This document shows, in pieces, positions 7,264 through 15,177 of a stretch of DNA of 21,379 bases. The DNA is taken from positions 1 through 21,379 of the forward strand of contig JBOFCS010000136.1 of NCBI GenBank assembly GCA_051646185.1, written 5' to 3'. The notes beneath the pieces are model-generated. The model saw only the letters and a list, made by a program, of their open reading frames with translations, ran no database searches and had not been told where the DNA came from. Position 1 is the first letter of the stretch. Each line of letters begins with the position of its first letter. The position numbers were made by a program, and so were the translations under genes. The DNA is from JBOFCS01 sp051646185. GTDB lineage: Bacteria > Actinomycetota > Actinomycetes > Mycobacteriales > Mycobacteriaceae.

Positions 7264-8331
7264 CTAAGCACTTGCATTTAGGGATTCACGTAGGTCTGCC
7301 AGGATGGCACGGGCTGCGGTAATTCCTATGGCGGTTATCCAAATTTCTTCATTAACAACAAATATTCGACTTGCTTTTACGGCTGAAAGATCTTTCCACT
7401 CACTGCTTTTAAGGACTTTAGTGCCACGCTCCCGGGCGGCATCCCCAGCGAAGCTTACATAGATAAGATCACCCTCAGCATCGTTATACTGTTCTAAAGG
7501 CGCGGCCTCCTTGGCGGGTTCGCCAAGGCGTTGAGGAGGTGGTCTTTGCACGCCCAGATCGGTGAGGATTTGACCTGCAAAGCTACCTGGACCGGCTATC
7601 AGGGTATCTTCGCTGAAAAACCAGATAACTGAGGCCTGCGTTTGCGGGGCGCTCAGATCAAGGCTTGCTTGGCGCGCGTCGTTATCGTAGGTGGCGAGGG
7701 CTTCCCTGGCTGTCTCTAAGCGACCAAGAGCCTGTGCTTGAGTGAGGAAGTTGCTCCGCCATGGAGCAGTGCTGGGGGTAGAGACAGTGGGTGCAATTGC
7801 CGAAAGAATGCCGTAGGACTCTGATGTTTTGGTAGAGCCGAGGATGACATCAGGATGTAATCGTGCGATCTGATTGATATCGGGCGCGCTGGTGCTTCCC
7901 ACCGTTGGTATCGCATTTATGGCAGAACCCAAATAGCGTGGATTGGTTTTAGTAGTATCACTTGTTGCTGCACCAACAACTCGATCTTGTAGGCCGAGAG
8001 CGCAGGCGGCATCCAATGCAGAGGTATCCAGCACTACAATCCGTTGTGGGTCAGCCGGAACCGCTGTGCTTCCGACAGAGTGGGTTACGACCCGTAAGTT
8101 CTGAGAAACCCCCGAGCTGTCCATCGGGGCCGCTGGTCCGCACAGAGCATCTGGGCGACGAGAGTTACCTACAACGCCAGCGCTAGCGATTTTAGTAGTG
8201 CTTTTGGTCAACGTGCTTTGATAATCATTTATCGGTGCGCTGCTGCACGCTGAGGTGCTACTCAGCGTTCCAGCCACTAGCGCTGCGGCGCACAGGGAGG
8301 TTGCTGTGAGTAACGGTGATCGAGAAGGCAC
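7264..8331 (-). CDS. Siderophore-type ABC transporter substrate-binding lipoprotein
   Basis: This 355-residue protein resembles the FecB/FepB class of iron-siderophore binding proteins. A signal peptide of about 28 residues ends at C29 (TSAC), a loose lipobox lacking leucine at -3, so lipid anchoring is likely but not certain. A linker of about 50 residues precedes the two-lobe domain, marked by PQRIVVLDTSALDAACALGLQDRV, then INQIARLHPDVILGS, and a C-terminal lobe with DLIYVSFAG and SRIFVVNEEIW. No permease or ATPase gene is beside it, so it must share a transporter encoded elsewhere. The start is GTG, with GAAAG upstream. Heme or another metal complex remains possible as ligand. Confidence 0.88.
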   Translation of the reverse strand: MPSRSPLLTATSLCAAALVAGTLSSTSACSSAPINDYQSTLTKSTTKIASAGVVGNSRRPDALCGPAAPMDSSGVSQNLRVVTHSVGSTAVPADPQRIVVLDTSALDAACALGLQDRVVGAATSDTTKTNPRYLGSAINAIPTVGSTSAPDINQIARLHPDVILGSTKTSESYGILSAIAPTVSTPSTAPWRSNFLTQAQALGRLETAREALATYDNDARQASLDLSAPQTQASVIWFFSEDTLIAGPGSFAGQILTDLGVQRPPPQRLGEPAKEAAPLEQYNDAEGDLIYVSFAGDAARERGTKVLKSSEWKDLSAVKASRIFVVNEEIWITAIGITAARAILADLRESLNASA

Positions 8332-8427
8332 AGGAAGTCACTTTCATGTTCGAGTGGTATGCCGAGGCTAACACTGACGTTGTTGTCCAGTTATAGAACC
8401 CAGAAGATGATGCTCTGGTGGGTAATA

Positions 8428-8468
8428 GTTGTGTTGCTATGACCCATAGATGGGTTAAATACGACAAC
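8428..8468. promoter_or_regulatory. Dyad element between the lipoprotein gene and ctaD
   Basis: ACCCAT (8442-8447) and ATGGGT (8450-8455) form a perfect palindrome around AG. GTTGT (8428-8432) and ACAAC (8464-8468) add an outer, nearly concentric pair. It lies in the 264-bp divergent intergenic region, about 97 bp from the lipoprotein start and 141 bp from the ctaD start. It is a candidate operator or promoter-proximal site; no known regulator box was matched. Confidence 0.35.
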
Positions 8469-8515
8469 TGGTAGGACCGCCTAGTCGGCCCGCCGGGTCA
8501 AGGTTTACGATTCTC

Positions 8516-8521
8516 TATATA
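8516..8521 (+). promoter_or_regulatory. Possible -10 element for ctaD
   Basis: TATATA lies 75 bp before the chosen ctaD start, in the divergent region. No good -35 hexamer is seen at 16-18 bp upstream. A transcript from here would have a leader of about 65 nt. This is the best AT-rich candidate only. Confidence 0.25.
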
Positions 8522-8595
8522 GCGCAGGACATGTATTGAGGCATTTAGTCTGGTGCTGAAGTGACCTGGAGTAAATGCGTAGTCAGGAGGAGCTA

Positions 8596-10329
8596 GTGAC
8601 AGCCGTTGCGCCCAAGCCAGTTGCACTGGAGGCAACTAGGCCATACCCGGCTCGGCAGGGCCTCAAGGGATCGCTGATCTACAAGTTGATCACCACAACC
8701 GATCACAAGCTGATCGGTATTATGTACATCGTTACCTGCTTTGCGTTCTTCCTTGTGGGTGGACTGATGGCGCTGTTCATGCGAACTGAATTGGCCGTCC
8801 CCGGGCAGCAGTTCCTGTCTAATGAGCAGTTTAACCAGCTATTCACCATGCACGGCACTGTCATGCTGCTGCTCTATGCAACACCGATTGTTATTGGTTT
8901 TGCCAACTTCGTGCTGCCGTTACAGATTGGTGCCCCAGATGTTGCGTTTCCACGATTAAATGCGTTTGGTTACTGGTTGTTCCTTTTTGGTGCATTGGTG
9001 ACCTTATCTGGGTTTATTACTCCGGGAGGGGCCGCTGATTTTGGGTGGACAGCGTATTCGCCATTAAGTGATTCTCTTTATACCCCGGGTGCCGGGGTTG
9101 ACCTGTGGATTTTTGGTCTAGCTATTGGTGGCCTTGGAACTATTCTTGGCGCGGTGAATATGGTGACAACCATCGTATGTATGCGTGCTCCCGGCATGAC
9201 TATGTTTCGAATGCCAATCTTTACCTGGAATATTTTGGTCACCAGCTTTCTTATTCTGCTAGCCTTCCCTTTGCTTACCGCAGCTTTGCTCGCACTTGTC
9301 GCCGACCGAAAATTTGGTGCTCATATTTACGACCCAGCTAATGGTGGGGTGATGCTTTGGCAGCACCTTTTCTGGTTTTTTGGCCATCCCGAAGTATATA
9401 TTCTGGCCCTGCCATTTTTTGGGGTAGTGTCGGAAATTTTCCCGGTGTTCAGCCGTAAACCGATTTTTGGATACACCGGATTGATTTACGCAACATTAGG
9501 TATTGCTGCGCTTTCCATTGCGGTCTGGGCTCACCATATGTACGCAACTGGTGCTGTTTTACTGCCCTTTTTCTCCTTTATGACTTTCTTGATTGCGGTA
9601 CCAACCGGGGTGAAGTTCTTTAACTGGATTGGTACTTTATGGAAAGGTCAGCTCACTTTTGAGTCGCCAATGCTGTTTTCTGTGGGCTTCTTAGTGACCT
9701 TCCTCTTCGGGGGCCTCACCGGGGTTATTCTGGCCAGCCCACCATTGGATTTCCATGTCTCGGATTCATACTTTGTGGTTGCGCACTTCCACTATGTACT
9801 TTTTGGCACCATTGTCTTTGCTACTTATGCTGGCATTTATTTCTGGTTCCCCAAGATGACTGGCCGATTACTTGATGAGAGGCTGGCAAAGTTCCACTTC
9901 TGGACCACCTTTATTGGATTCCACGGAACGTTCTTGGTACAACACTGGCTGGGAAATGAAGGTATGCCACGGCGCTATGTGGACTACTTGCCGATGGATG
10001 GATTCACCACTTTAAATGTTATTTCCACTATTGGTTCATTCATTCTCGGTGCGTCTACTTTACCGTTCGTCTGGAATGTTTTTAAGAGTTATCGCTACGG
10101 TGAGGTCGTTACCGTGGACGATCCATGGGGTTACGGAAACTCTTTAGAGTGGGCGACAAGTTGTCCGCCACCGCGTCATAACTTTACCGAGTTGCCTCGG
10201 ATTCGCAGTGAACGTCCAGCTTTTGAACTCCACTACCCTCATATGGTGGAAAGAATGCGTGCAGAAGCGCATGTAGGTCCTGGGCATGGAAGTGCAAAGC
10301 AGGTTACTCCAGCGTCAGAGACTAAGTAG
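8596..10329 (+). CDS. ctaD: Cytochrome c oxidase (aa3) subunit I
   Basis: This multi-pass membrane protein of about 577 residues is the catalytic subunit of the aa3 oxidase, holding heme a and the heme a3-CuB centre. Heme and copper ligand motifs are visible: TMHGTVML, FGHPEVYILALPFFG (the CuB histidine and cross-linked tyrosine), VWAHHMYATG, and VVAHFHYVLFG. Proton-channel features such as SFMTFLIAVPTGVKFFNW are present. The GTG at 8596 is chosen because AGGAGG lies five bases upstream and the product then begins MTAVAP as in corynebacterial CtaD. An in-frame ATG at 8575 has no such site. The gene is monocistronic: a perfect hairpin follows directly. Confidence 0.98.
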   Translation: MTAVAPKPVALEATRPYPARQGLKGSLIYKLITTTDHKLIGIMYIVTCFAFFLVGGLMALFMRTELAVPGQQFLSNEQFNQLFTMHGTVMLLLYATPIVIGFANFVLPLQIGAPDVAFPRLNAFGYWLFLFGALVTLSGFITPGGAADFGWTAYSPLSDSLYTPGAGVDLWIFGLAIGGLGTILGAVNMVTTIVCMRAPGMTMFRMPIFTWNILVTSFLILLAFPLLTAALLALVADRKFGAHIYDPANGGVMLWQHLFWFFGHPEVYILALPFFGVVSEIFPVFSRKPIFGYTGLIYATLGIAALSIAVWAHHMYATGAVLLPFFSFMTFLIAVPTGVKFFNWIGTLWKGQLTFESPMLFSVGFLVTFLFGGLTGVILASPPLDFHVSDSYFVVAHFHYVLFGTIVFATYAGIYFWFPKMTGRLLDERLAKFHFWTTFIGFHGTFLVQHWLGNEGMPRRYVDYLPMDGFTTLNVISTIGSFILGASTLPFVWNVFKSYRYGEVVTVDDPWGYGNSLEWATSCPPPRHNFTELPRIRSERPAFELHYPHMVERMRAEAHVGPGHGSAKQVTPASETK

Positions 10330-10336
10330 TAAGTAA

Positions 10337-10378
10337 CCATGACGGCCCCGCCTGGTATCCCAGGCGGGGCCGTCATGG
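10337..10378 (+). terminator. Perfect 19-bp stem terminator after ctaD
   Basis: CCATGACGGCCCCGCCTGG (10337-10355) and its exact reverse complement (10360-10378) flank a TATC loop. It starts 7 bases after the ctaD stop and ends about 50 bases before serB. The downstream sequence GTGTTTACG has only a weak T run. The GC-rich stem should terminate or stabilise the 3' end, and as a palindrome would work on both strands. Confidence 0.85.
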
Positions 10379-10429
10379 TGTTTACGTAGCTTGACGGTAA
10401 TCGTTTATCTAAGGGAAGGTTTTTCAGGC

Positions 10430-11650
10430 GTGAATGAGACAACGGTACTTGTCACTATCACAGGAGCGGATAAACCTGGAGTGACTTCAGTGCTTTTTAC
10501 CGCACTGTCCCGTCATCATGTTGATTTATTGGACGTGGAACAGGTCGTCATTCGCGGCAGGCTGACACTGGGTGTGCTGGTACATTGCCCCCATGATCCT
10601 GAGTTGCTGCATGAAGAACTAGATGAAGCGATGAATACCGTGGGTGTTAATGTTGATGTTGAAATTGGTGCAGATCCAGTTGGTAGACAATTAGTTTCAA
10701 CTCATGCTGTGGTAGTTCTCGGGCAACCGGTGACAGCTAAGGCATTCAGTGCTATTGCCCGTGAGCTTGCGCGCCAGGGTGCCAATATTGATTCTATTCG
10801 TGGAGTTGCTGATTATCCTGTGACGGGGTTGGAGCTGCAAGTTACTGCGACTTCGATTGCTGCTGACGCCGATGCTCAACTGCGTTCCGGTTTGGCTGCT
10901 GTTGCAGTGGGAGAAGGTGTAGATGTTGCAGTTGAAAGAGGAGGTTTAGCGCGCAGAGCCAAACGATTAATTGTCTTTGATGTTGACTCAACGCTTATTC
11001 AAGGTGAAGTAATTGAAATGCTTGCCGCTCGTGCTGGCGTTGAAGATGAGGTCCGCAAGATCACCGAGTCGGCTATGGCTGGCGAAATTGATTTTGCCGA
11101 ATCACTTCACCAACGGGTAGCTGTTTTAGCCGGGCTTGATGCCTCAGTTATTGGTGAGGTGGCCCAAAGTTTAGAACTGACCGCAGGAGCCAGGACAACA
11201 ATACGTACTTTGCGGAGATTGGGCTACCATTGTGGTGTAGTTTCTGGTGGTTTCCGTCAGGTAATAGATGATTTAGCGCATGAACTTGAACTGGATTTTG
11301 TTAGGGCGAATACCTTAGAAATTGTTGACGGTAAGCTCACCGGACGGGTTATTGGCGAGGTGATTGATCGCGCAGCAAAAGCCTGTGCACTTCGTGAATT
11401 TGCTGAACAGGTGGGAGTGCCAATGGAACAGACAATTGCAGTCGGGGATGGTGCGAACGATATTGATATGTTAACTGCTGCGGGTCTGGGAGTTGCCTTT
11501 AATGCTAAGCCCGCGCTGCGGGAAGTGGCGGATACTGCCCTGTCGTACCCGTTCTTGGATACGGTGCTATTTATTCTTGGGGTGACCAGGGATGAAGTTG
11601 AGGCTGCTGACGCAGTTGATGGGACTGCACGTCGTGTACCAATCAAGTAA
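10430..11650 (+). CDS. serB: Phosphoserine phosphatase with tandem ACT domains
   Basis: The protein dephosphorylates 3-phosphoserine in the last step of serine synthesis. Two N-terminal ACT-like domains cover roughly residues 5-80 and 90-150, the second beginning near THAVVVLGQPV. The HAD phosphatase domain follows, with DVDSTL at about 184-189 (nucleophile D184 and D186), the SGG motif in VVSGGFRQV, and GDGANDIDM near the end. GTG at 10430 gives 406 residues and has AAGGGAAGG about 10 bases upstream; a TTG at 10391 would add residues unlike the family. The ACT domains suggest feedback by an amino acid, as known for related enzymes. The stop overlaps the next start by one base. Confidence 0.95.
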   Translation: MNETTVLVTITGADKPGVTSVLFTALSRHHVDLLDVEQVVIRGRLTLGVLVHCPHDPELLHEELDEAMNTVGVNVDVEIGADPVGRQLVSTHAVVVLGQPVTAKAFSAIARELARQGANIDSIRGVADYPVTGLELQVTATSIAADADAQLRSGLAAVAVGEGVDVAVERGGLARRAKRLIVFDVDSTLIQGEVIEMLAARAGVEDEVRKITESAMAGEIDFAESLHQRVAVLAGLDASVIGEVAQSLELTAGARTTIRTLRRLGYHCGVVSGGFRQVIDDLAHELELDFVRANTLEIVDGKLTGRVIGEVIDRAAKACALREFAEQVGVPMEQTIAVGDGANDIDMLTAAGLGVAFNAKPALREVADTALSYPFLDTVLFILGVTRDEVEAADAVDGTARRVPIK

Positions 11651-12387
11651 TGTCGGATATCTTTGCTGCTTGCCATAAGCGACTTACCGGTGGTTATGGT
11701 AGTGCGCCAGATCCAGATGACCGAATGCAGATCAGAGCGATGCCTATCATTCTTCATATTCCTAAGACTGAAAAACCTTATAGGACATCACTTTTAGAAG
11801 CAGCAGCAGTGGCTGCTGTGTCTATTTGTTTTGATCAGCGTTCAGTGCAAGAGGGTATCTGGAGTTCAGAGATGGAGAGCTGGGCTCAAGCGCGGATACG
11901 GAAAGTTGCTAGGCGGGCTCGGGGTGCGCATTGGCAAGCAGTCCAAGATATAGATGGTATTACCTCCAATGTTAATGGTGCGCAAGCTCGTGCGCTCGTA
12001 CCAGGTACAGCAGAGACACTTGATCCTCGGGTAAATCGGCTACAAATTGGTGGAACAGAACTTGATATCGATACCCCGGGTGACCCCAGGTCCGGGTATC
12101 CCATTTTATGGATTAATCCATTATTGGATATGACCGTAGGTAAACTTGCTGCCCAAGTAGGCCATGCCACGATGCTTTTGGCGGGATCCATGACACTCGA
12201 TCAAGTTAAGAATTGGGCGGAAAACGGTTTTTTATGCAGTGTTCGTACTGGAAATATTGATCAGTGGAATAAACTTTTAGATACTAAAAATGTTGTTGCA
12301 GTTCGAGATGCAGGCTTTACTGAAGTCACTCCGGGTTCGGTTACTGTACTAGCGGAACCTACGCGAGGGAGTGGCTCGAAAAATTAA
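11650..12387 (+). CDS. Pth2-type peptidyl-tRNA hydrolase with N-terminal extension
   Basis: The C-terminal 110 residues of this 245-residue protein match the Pth2 fold, which releases tRNA from stalled peptidyl-tRNA. GKLAAQVGHATM corresponds to the GKxAAQxxHA catalytic helix, and VRDAGFTEVTPGSVTVLA to the RDAGxT-GSxTVLA block, so the key lysine, histidine, aspartate and threonine are kept. About 135 residues precede this domain, including RTSLLEAAAVAAVSICFDQR and a basic helix AQARIRKVARRARGAHW; no domain was recognised there. TAATG overlap with serB implies translational coupling. The Pth2 assignment is firm at motif level; activity of this long form is inferred. Confidence 0.88.
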   Translation: MSDIFAACHKRLTGGYGSAPDPDDRMQIRAMPIILHIPKTEKPYRTSLLEAAAVAAVSICFDQRSVQEGIWSSEMESWAQARIRKVARRARGAHWQAVQDIDGITSNVNGAQARALVPGTAETLDPRVNRLQIGGTELDIDTPGDPRSGYPILWINPLLDMTVGKLAAQVGHATMLLAGSMTLDQVKNWAENGFLCSVRTGNIDQWNKLLDTKNVVAVRDAGFTEVTPGSVTVLAEPTRGSGSKN

Positions 12388-12394
12388 TACAGTC

Positions 12395-13460
12395 CCATCT
12401 TCGACCTCTCATTCCACACCAACAGTAAGTATATTGTGGGTAAGGAAGTATCAATAGAACCGAGAGATTAGGGGAGTTCAGAATTGCTTGAAAAGTTCCG
12501 GTGGAGTGCTTCGGAGTATTCTTGTGGTTCTGTCCAAAACGTACGTACAGTGTTTCAGAATTTATTATTCCATTCTGACCAGATGTGTCCAAAATTGCCA
12601 ACTTAGTAGCCAGAGCTAGCATCATACCACAGTTCGGCGATGAGCTTGCATTGTCTAAGTAGTGGATCGGTAGAAATTGTAGTGAGTAGTGTTGATGGAC
12701 AATGAAACTCACCACCAAAATCTTGCGGATGACATGCTAGTGGACTTACAAGATCAACCCAAAACGTCGATCCCGTACTCGTGAGCGCGGGAAGGGCTCA
12801 CCGGTCTGGTTAAACTACATCAAGTATTGCCTCGATGCCTGCATTGTGGAGTGCATTAACCATGATGGAAAGTTCTTACGTTTGGCTCCTGATGTGTTTT
12901 GCATATTCGGGGTGAGTGGCTAAGTAGCTTGCCGTTGAGTGACCCAGGTCTACGTATGCCTGTTTGTGTACGTTTTGCCTGGCTAGGAAAGCTTGGAGTG
13001 GTAGTAAAATCAACTGCTGTAATATTTAAAACGATCATATAATTATGATCAGTGCCTAAACAGATGTTCAGGATATGAGTGAAGCACTTCTTCTACACCT
13101 AGAGATCCGTTGTTTTGACGAGCAGCTGGGTCGATAAAAAGTTTCTGTGGGTTGAATCTTTGCCCTAGGTGAGGGTTCCAGGGACCGTTGGCGCGAATCC
13201 CATGCTTTTCTCCAGCACTAATTCCAGCAATCACCCCATGTCAGATTCGATAAGTTTGATGAGTAGCTGAACTCGGTATCAGCTCTTGAAGAATCAACGA
13301 AACAGGCAGTTATCGAACGTGGCTTCGGGGGCATGGATTGAGAATTGAACGGTGGGCACCCCCATTTTATTGGTTTCGTTCTGAATCTCGGTGAGCGCCG
13401 TGGCGCCAAGCGGAAAGGGGACCCCGGAGAGATCACAAAGAACTTAGGTACATGCTGGTT
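12395..13460 (-). pseudogene. Decayed glycogen debranching enzyme gene (glgX family)
   Basis: Read on the minus strand, collinear pieces of a GlgX-type glycosyl hydrolase appear in changing frames: SPGSPF (13430-13413), then PLGATALTEIQNETNK, VQFSIHAPEATFDNCLF (to about 13300), HGVIAGISAGEKHGIRANGP and NPQKLFIDPAAR (13240-13110), LNITAVDF (13028-13005), YLATHPEYA (about 12925), MVNALHNAGIEAILDVV (12863-12813), SPLACHPQDFGG, STDPLLRQCKLIAEL, and GNFGHIWSEWNNKF (about 12600). A TGG codon of the conserved WHG has become TGA at 13241-13243, another stop interrupts GY-VGNF, and around 12770 an internal deletion joins LTSTGST to FWVDL. The region ends about 300 codons short of a full protein. It is plainly non-functional. 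Confidence 0.85.
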
Positions 13461-13474
13461 ACCACGAGGAGAAG

Positions 13475-13502
13475 AAGACACACCGGCATTTTGCCGTGTC
13501 TT
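13475..13502 (+). terminator. Bulged hairpin upstream of the ABC ATPase gene
   Basis: AAGACAC (13475-13481) pairs with GTGTCTT (13496-13502) and GGCA (13485-13488) with TGCC (13492-13495) around TTT, leaving ACC bulged. It lies 30 bp before the ABC ATPase start, at the 5' end of the decayed glgX. It may be a terminator of upstream read-through or an mRNA leader structure; a short TTT follows the stem. Confidence 0.3.
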
Positions 13503-13532
13503 TAGGCATAAAGTGCTGGAAGGATGGACTGC

Positions 13533-14351
13533 ATGCAAGTACCTGAGCCAGATTTACTGATCGACTTCAACAATGTAGAGCTTATCCGAGGTGGCACGAG
13601 ACTGGTTGGGCCTATTTCCTGGCAGGTCGAACTTGATGAACGTTGGGTGGTTTTAGGTCCCAATGGCGCCGGGAAAACTTCGCTTATGAGAATGGCAGCT
13701 GCGGAAGTTTTTCCTACCTCGGGTTCTGCACATATTCTTGGTGAAGTTCTTGGCCGAATTGACCTCAACGAGCTTCGTCCGCGGATAGGACTTTCGTCCT
13801 CCGCCTTAGCGAGCCGAGTTCCCGTCGATGAACGGGTGAGTGATCTGGTGGTATCGGCCGGTTACGCAGTATTGGGTCGGTGGCGGGAGGATTACGAGAA
13901 AGTAGATACTCATCGAGCGTTGGAAATGCTAGAGAGCATGGGTGCTGAGCATCTTGCTGATCGCAGCTATGGCACGTTATCTGAAGGTGAGCGTAAAAGA
14001 GTTCTCATTGCCCGTGCCTTGATGACTGATCCTGAACTACTACTTCTTGACGAGCCAGCTGCAGGCTTGGATTTAGGGGCTAGAGAGGAACTGGTTGCCA
14101 CGCTCACTGAGCTTGCGCTTGACCCTGATGCTCCGGCCACTGTGTTAATTACTCATCATGTCGAAGAAATACCACCGGCCTTTACTCATGCACTTTTACT
14201 TTCGGAAGGTGAGGTAGTTGCGCAAGGACTTATCGACGATGTGATTACTTCCCAAAATCTGTCGGTAGCTTTTAGCCAGTTGATAACTTTAGAAAAAGTT
14301 GAGGATAGATTTTTTGCTCGCCGCACGAGAACTCCAAGGCACCGCGCATGA
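13533..14351 (+). CDS. ABC transporter ATP-binding protein without a permease partner
   Basis: The 272-residue ATPase has Walker A GPNGAGKT at about residues 42-49, the signature LSEGERKR (in place of LSGGQ), Walker B LLLLDEPAAGLDLG, and the switch histidine in ITHHVEEIP. The overall look is of the ModF-like single ATPases of actinobacteria. ATG at 13533 is preferred because GGAAGG ends 9 bases before it; the ATG at 13524 follows that site with no spacing. No membrane component is nearby, so the transported substrate, or whether it is a transporter at all, is unknown. The stop overlaps the next start as ATGA, so it is co-translated with the NUDIX hydrolase. Confidence 0.93.
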   Translation: MQVPEPDLLIDFNNVELIRGGTRLVGPISWQVELDERWVVLGPNGAGKTSLMRMAAAEVFPTSGSAHILGEVLGRIDLNELRPRIGLSSSALASRVPVDERVSDLVVSAGYAVLGRWREDYEKVDTHRALEMLESMGAEHLADRSYGTLSEGERKRVLIARALMTDPELLLLDEPAAGLDLGAREELVATLTELALDPDAPATVLITHHVEEIPPAFTHALLLSEGEVVAQGLIDDVITSQNLSVAFSQLITLEKVEDRFFARRTRTPRHRA

Positions 14352-15133
14352 CCGTTAGCGCAGTTCCAGTGCCCCCTAAGCCTGCGGCAACTGTGGTGTT
14401 GGTTCGTGATGGTGAATCAGGGGTTGAGGTTTTTTTACTTGAACGGGTTAAATCTATGGTTTTTGCTAGCGGCATGACGGTATTCCCAGGGGGAGGGGTA
14501 GACAAACGGGACGCAGAACCTGATGTAGGTTGGGTTGGCCCACCACCGCAGTGGTGGGCGGAGCGGTTTGGGGTATCGCTGACTCTGGCGACGGCATTAG
14601 TCTGTGCAGCTGCTCGGGAAACCTTTGAAGAGTGTGGGGTACTCCTTGCTGGGGACAGTGAAAATTCAATAGTGACTGATACCAGTATATTTCAACAGTC
14701 AAGAGCAGATTTAGTGAAAAAAACACTGTCATTTAGACAGTTTTTGCACCAGGAAGGTCTGCTTCTACGGGCAGATTTACTTATGCCCCTTGCGAATTGG
14801 ATTACTCCGGCTGGGGAGTCACGCCGCTATGACACAAGGTTTTTTGTAGCAGCTTTACCAAGCGGACAGTATGCTGATGGACGGACCACGGAGGCAAAGT
14901 CAGTGTCATGGCGGTCTCCAGCGGCTGCCATTGAAGATTTTCGGGCTGGGCGAACGATGTTGTTACCGCCGACTTGGGCGCAGTTAGATGCTATTAGCCG
15001 GGCGCAGACAGTATCGGAAATTTTGCTTACACCCCGAGTTATTCAACCGATTGAGCCGAGGTTTACTTCGCACACCACTGGAACGGTTATTGAATTTATA
15101 GGTTCAGCTGCCTATTACGGGGAAAACCACTAG
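14348..15133 (+). CDS. NUDIX hydrolase with an interrupted Nudix box
   Basis: This 261-residue protein has the Nudix start AATVVLVRDG, the glycine-rich FPGGGVD at about 46-52, and the metal-binding REXXEE-type core RETFEECGVLL at about 90-100. About 40 residues separate the two parts of the Nudix box, the insertion typical of the NUDT19/RP2-like branch, some members of which act on CoA derivatives. The family assignment is firm, but the substrate is inference. Translation is coupled to the ABC ATPase by a 4-bp overlap. The neighbouring enoyl-CoA hydratase would fit CoA metabolism but does not prove it. Confidence 0.9.
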   Translation: MTVSAVPVPPKPAATVVLVRDGESGVEVFLLERVKSMVFASGMTVFPGGGVDKRDAEPDVGWVGPPPQWWAERFGVSLTLATALVCAAARETFEECGVLLAGDSENSIVTDTSIFQQSRADLVKKTLSFRQFLHQEGLLLRADLLMPLANWITPAGESRRYDTRFFVAALPSGQYADGRTTEAKSVSWRSPAAAIEDFRAGRTMLLPPTWAQLDAISRAQTVSEILLTPRVIQPIEPRFTSHTTGTVIEFIGSAAYYGENH

Positions 15134-15177
15134 AACAGATCCTTCTTCGATAGGTGGGCGGAATTGACTCGAAGGTA

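Noticed and set aside
8355..8380. DtxR iron box upstream of the siderophore-binding lipoprotein
   Set aside because: The best alignment, around GAGGCTAACAC, matches only about 10 of 19 consensus bases and one half-site is absent.
8258..8467. Minus-strand open frame overlapping the lipoprotein start, with an ATG at 8467
   Set aside because: It lacks a signal or family features; the GTG at 8331 opens the frame with the signal peptide.
8575..8595. ATG at 8575 as ctaD start
   Set aside because: No ribosome site precedes it, while AGGAGG sits five bases before the in-frame GTG at 8596, whose product starts like known CtaD.
12359..12718. Minus-strand open frame of 119 codons after the Pth2 gene
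   Set aside because: It is a chance frame across the decayed glgX gene; recognisable GlgX pieces here lie in another frame with stops.
12740..12926. Plus-strand frame rich in Arg and Lys (KINPKRRSRTRERGKG)
   Set aside because: It is antisense to the GlgX-like blocks GIEAILDVV and YLATHPEYA, which explain the region better.
13218..13538. Minus-strand open frame of 106 codons
   Set aside because: Only fragments of it (SPGSPF and a short stretch after CLF) are in the ancestral glgX frame; as a whole it is a by-product of frameshifts.
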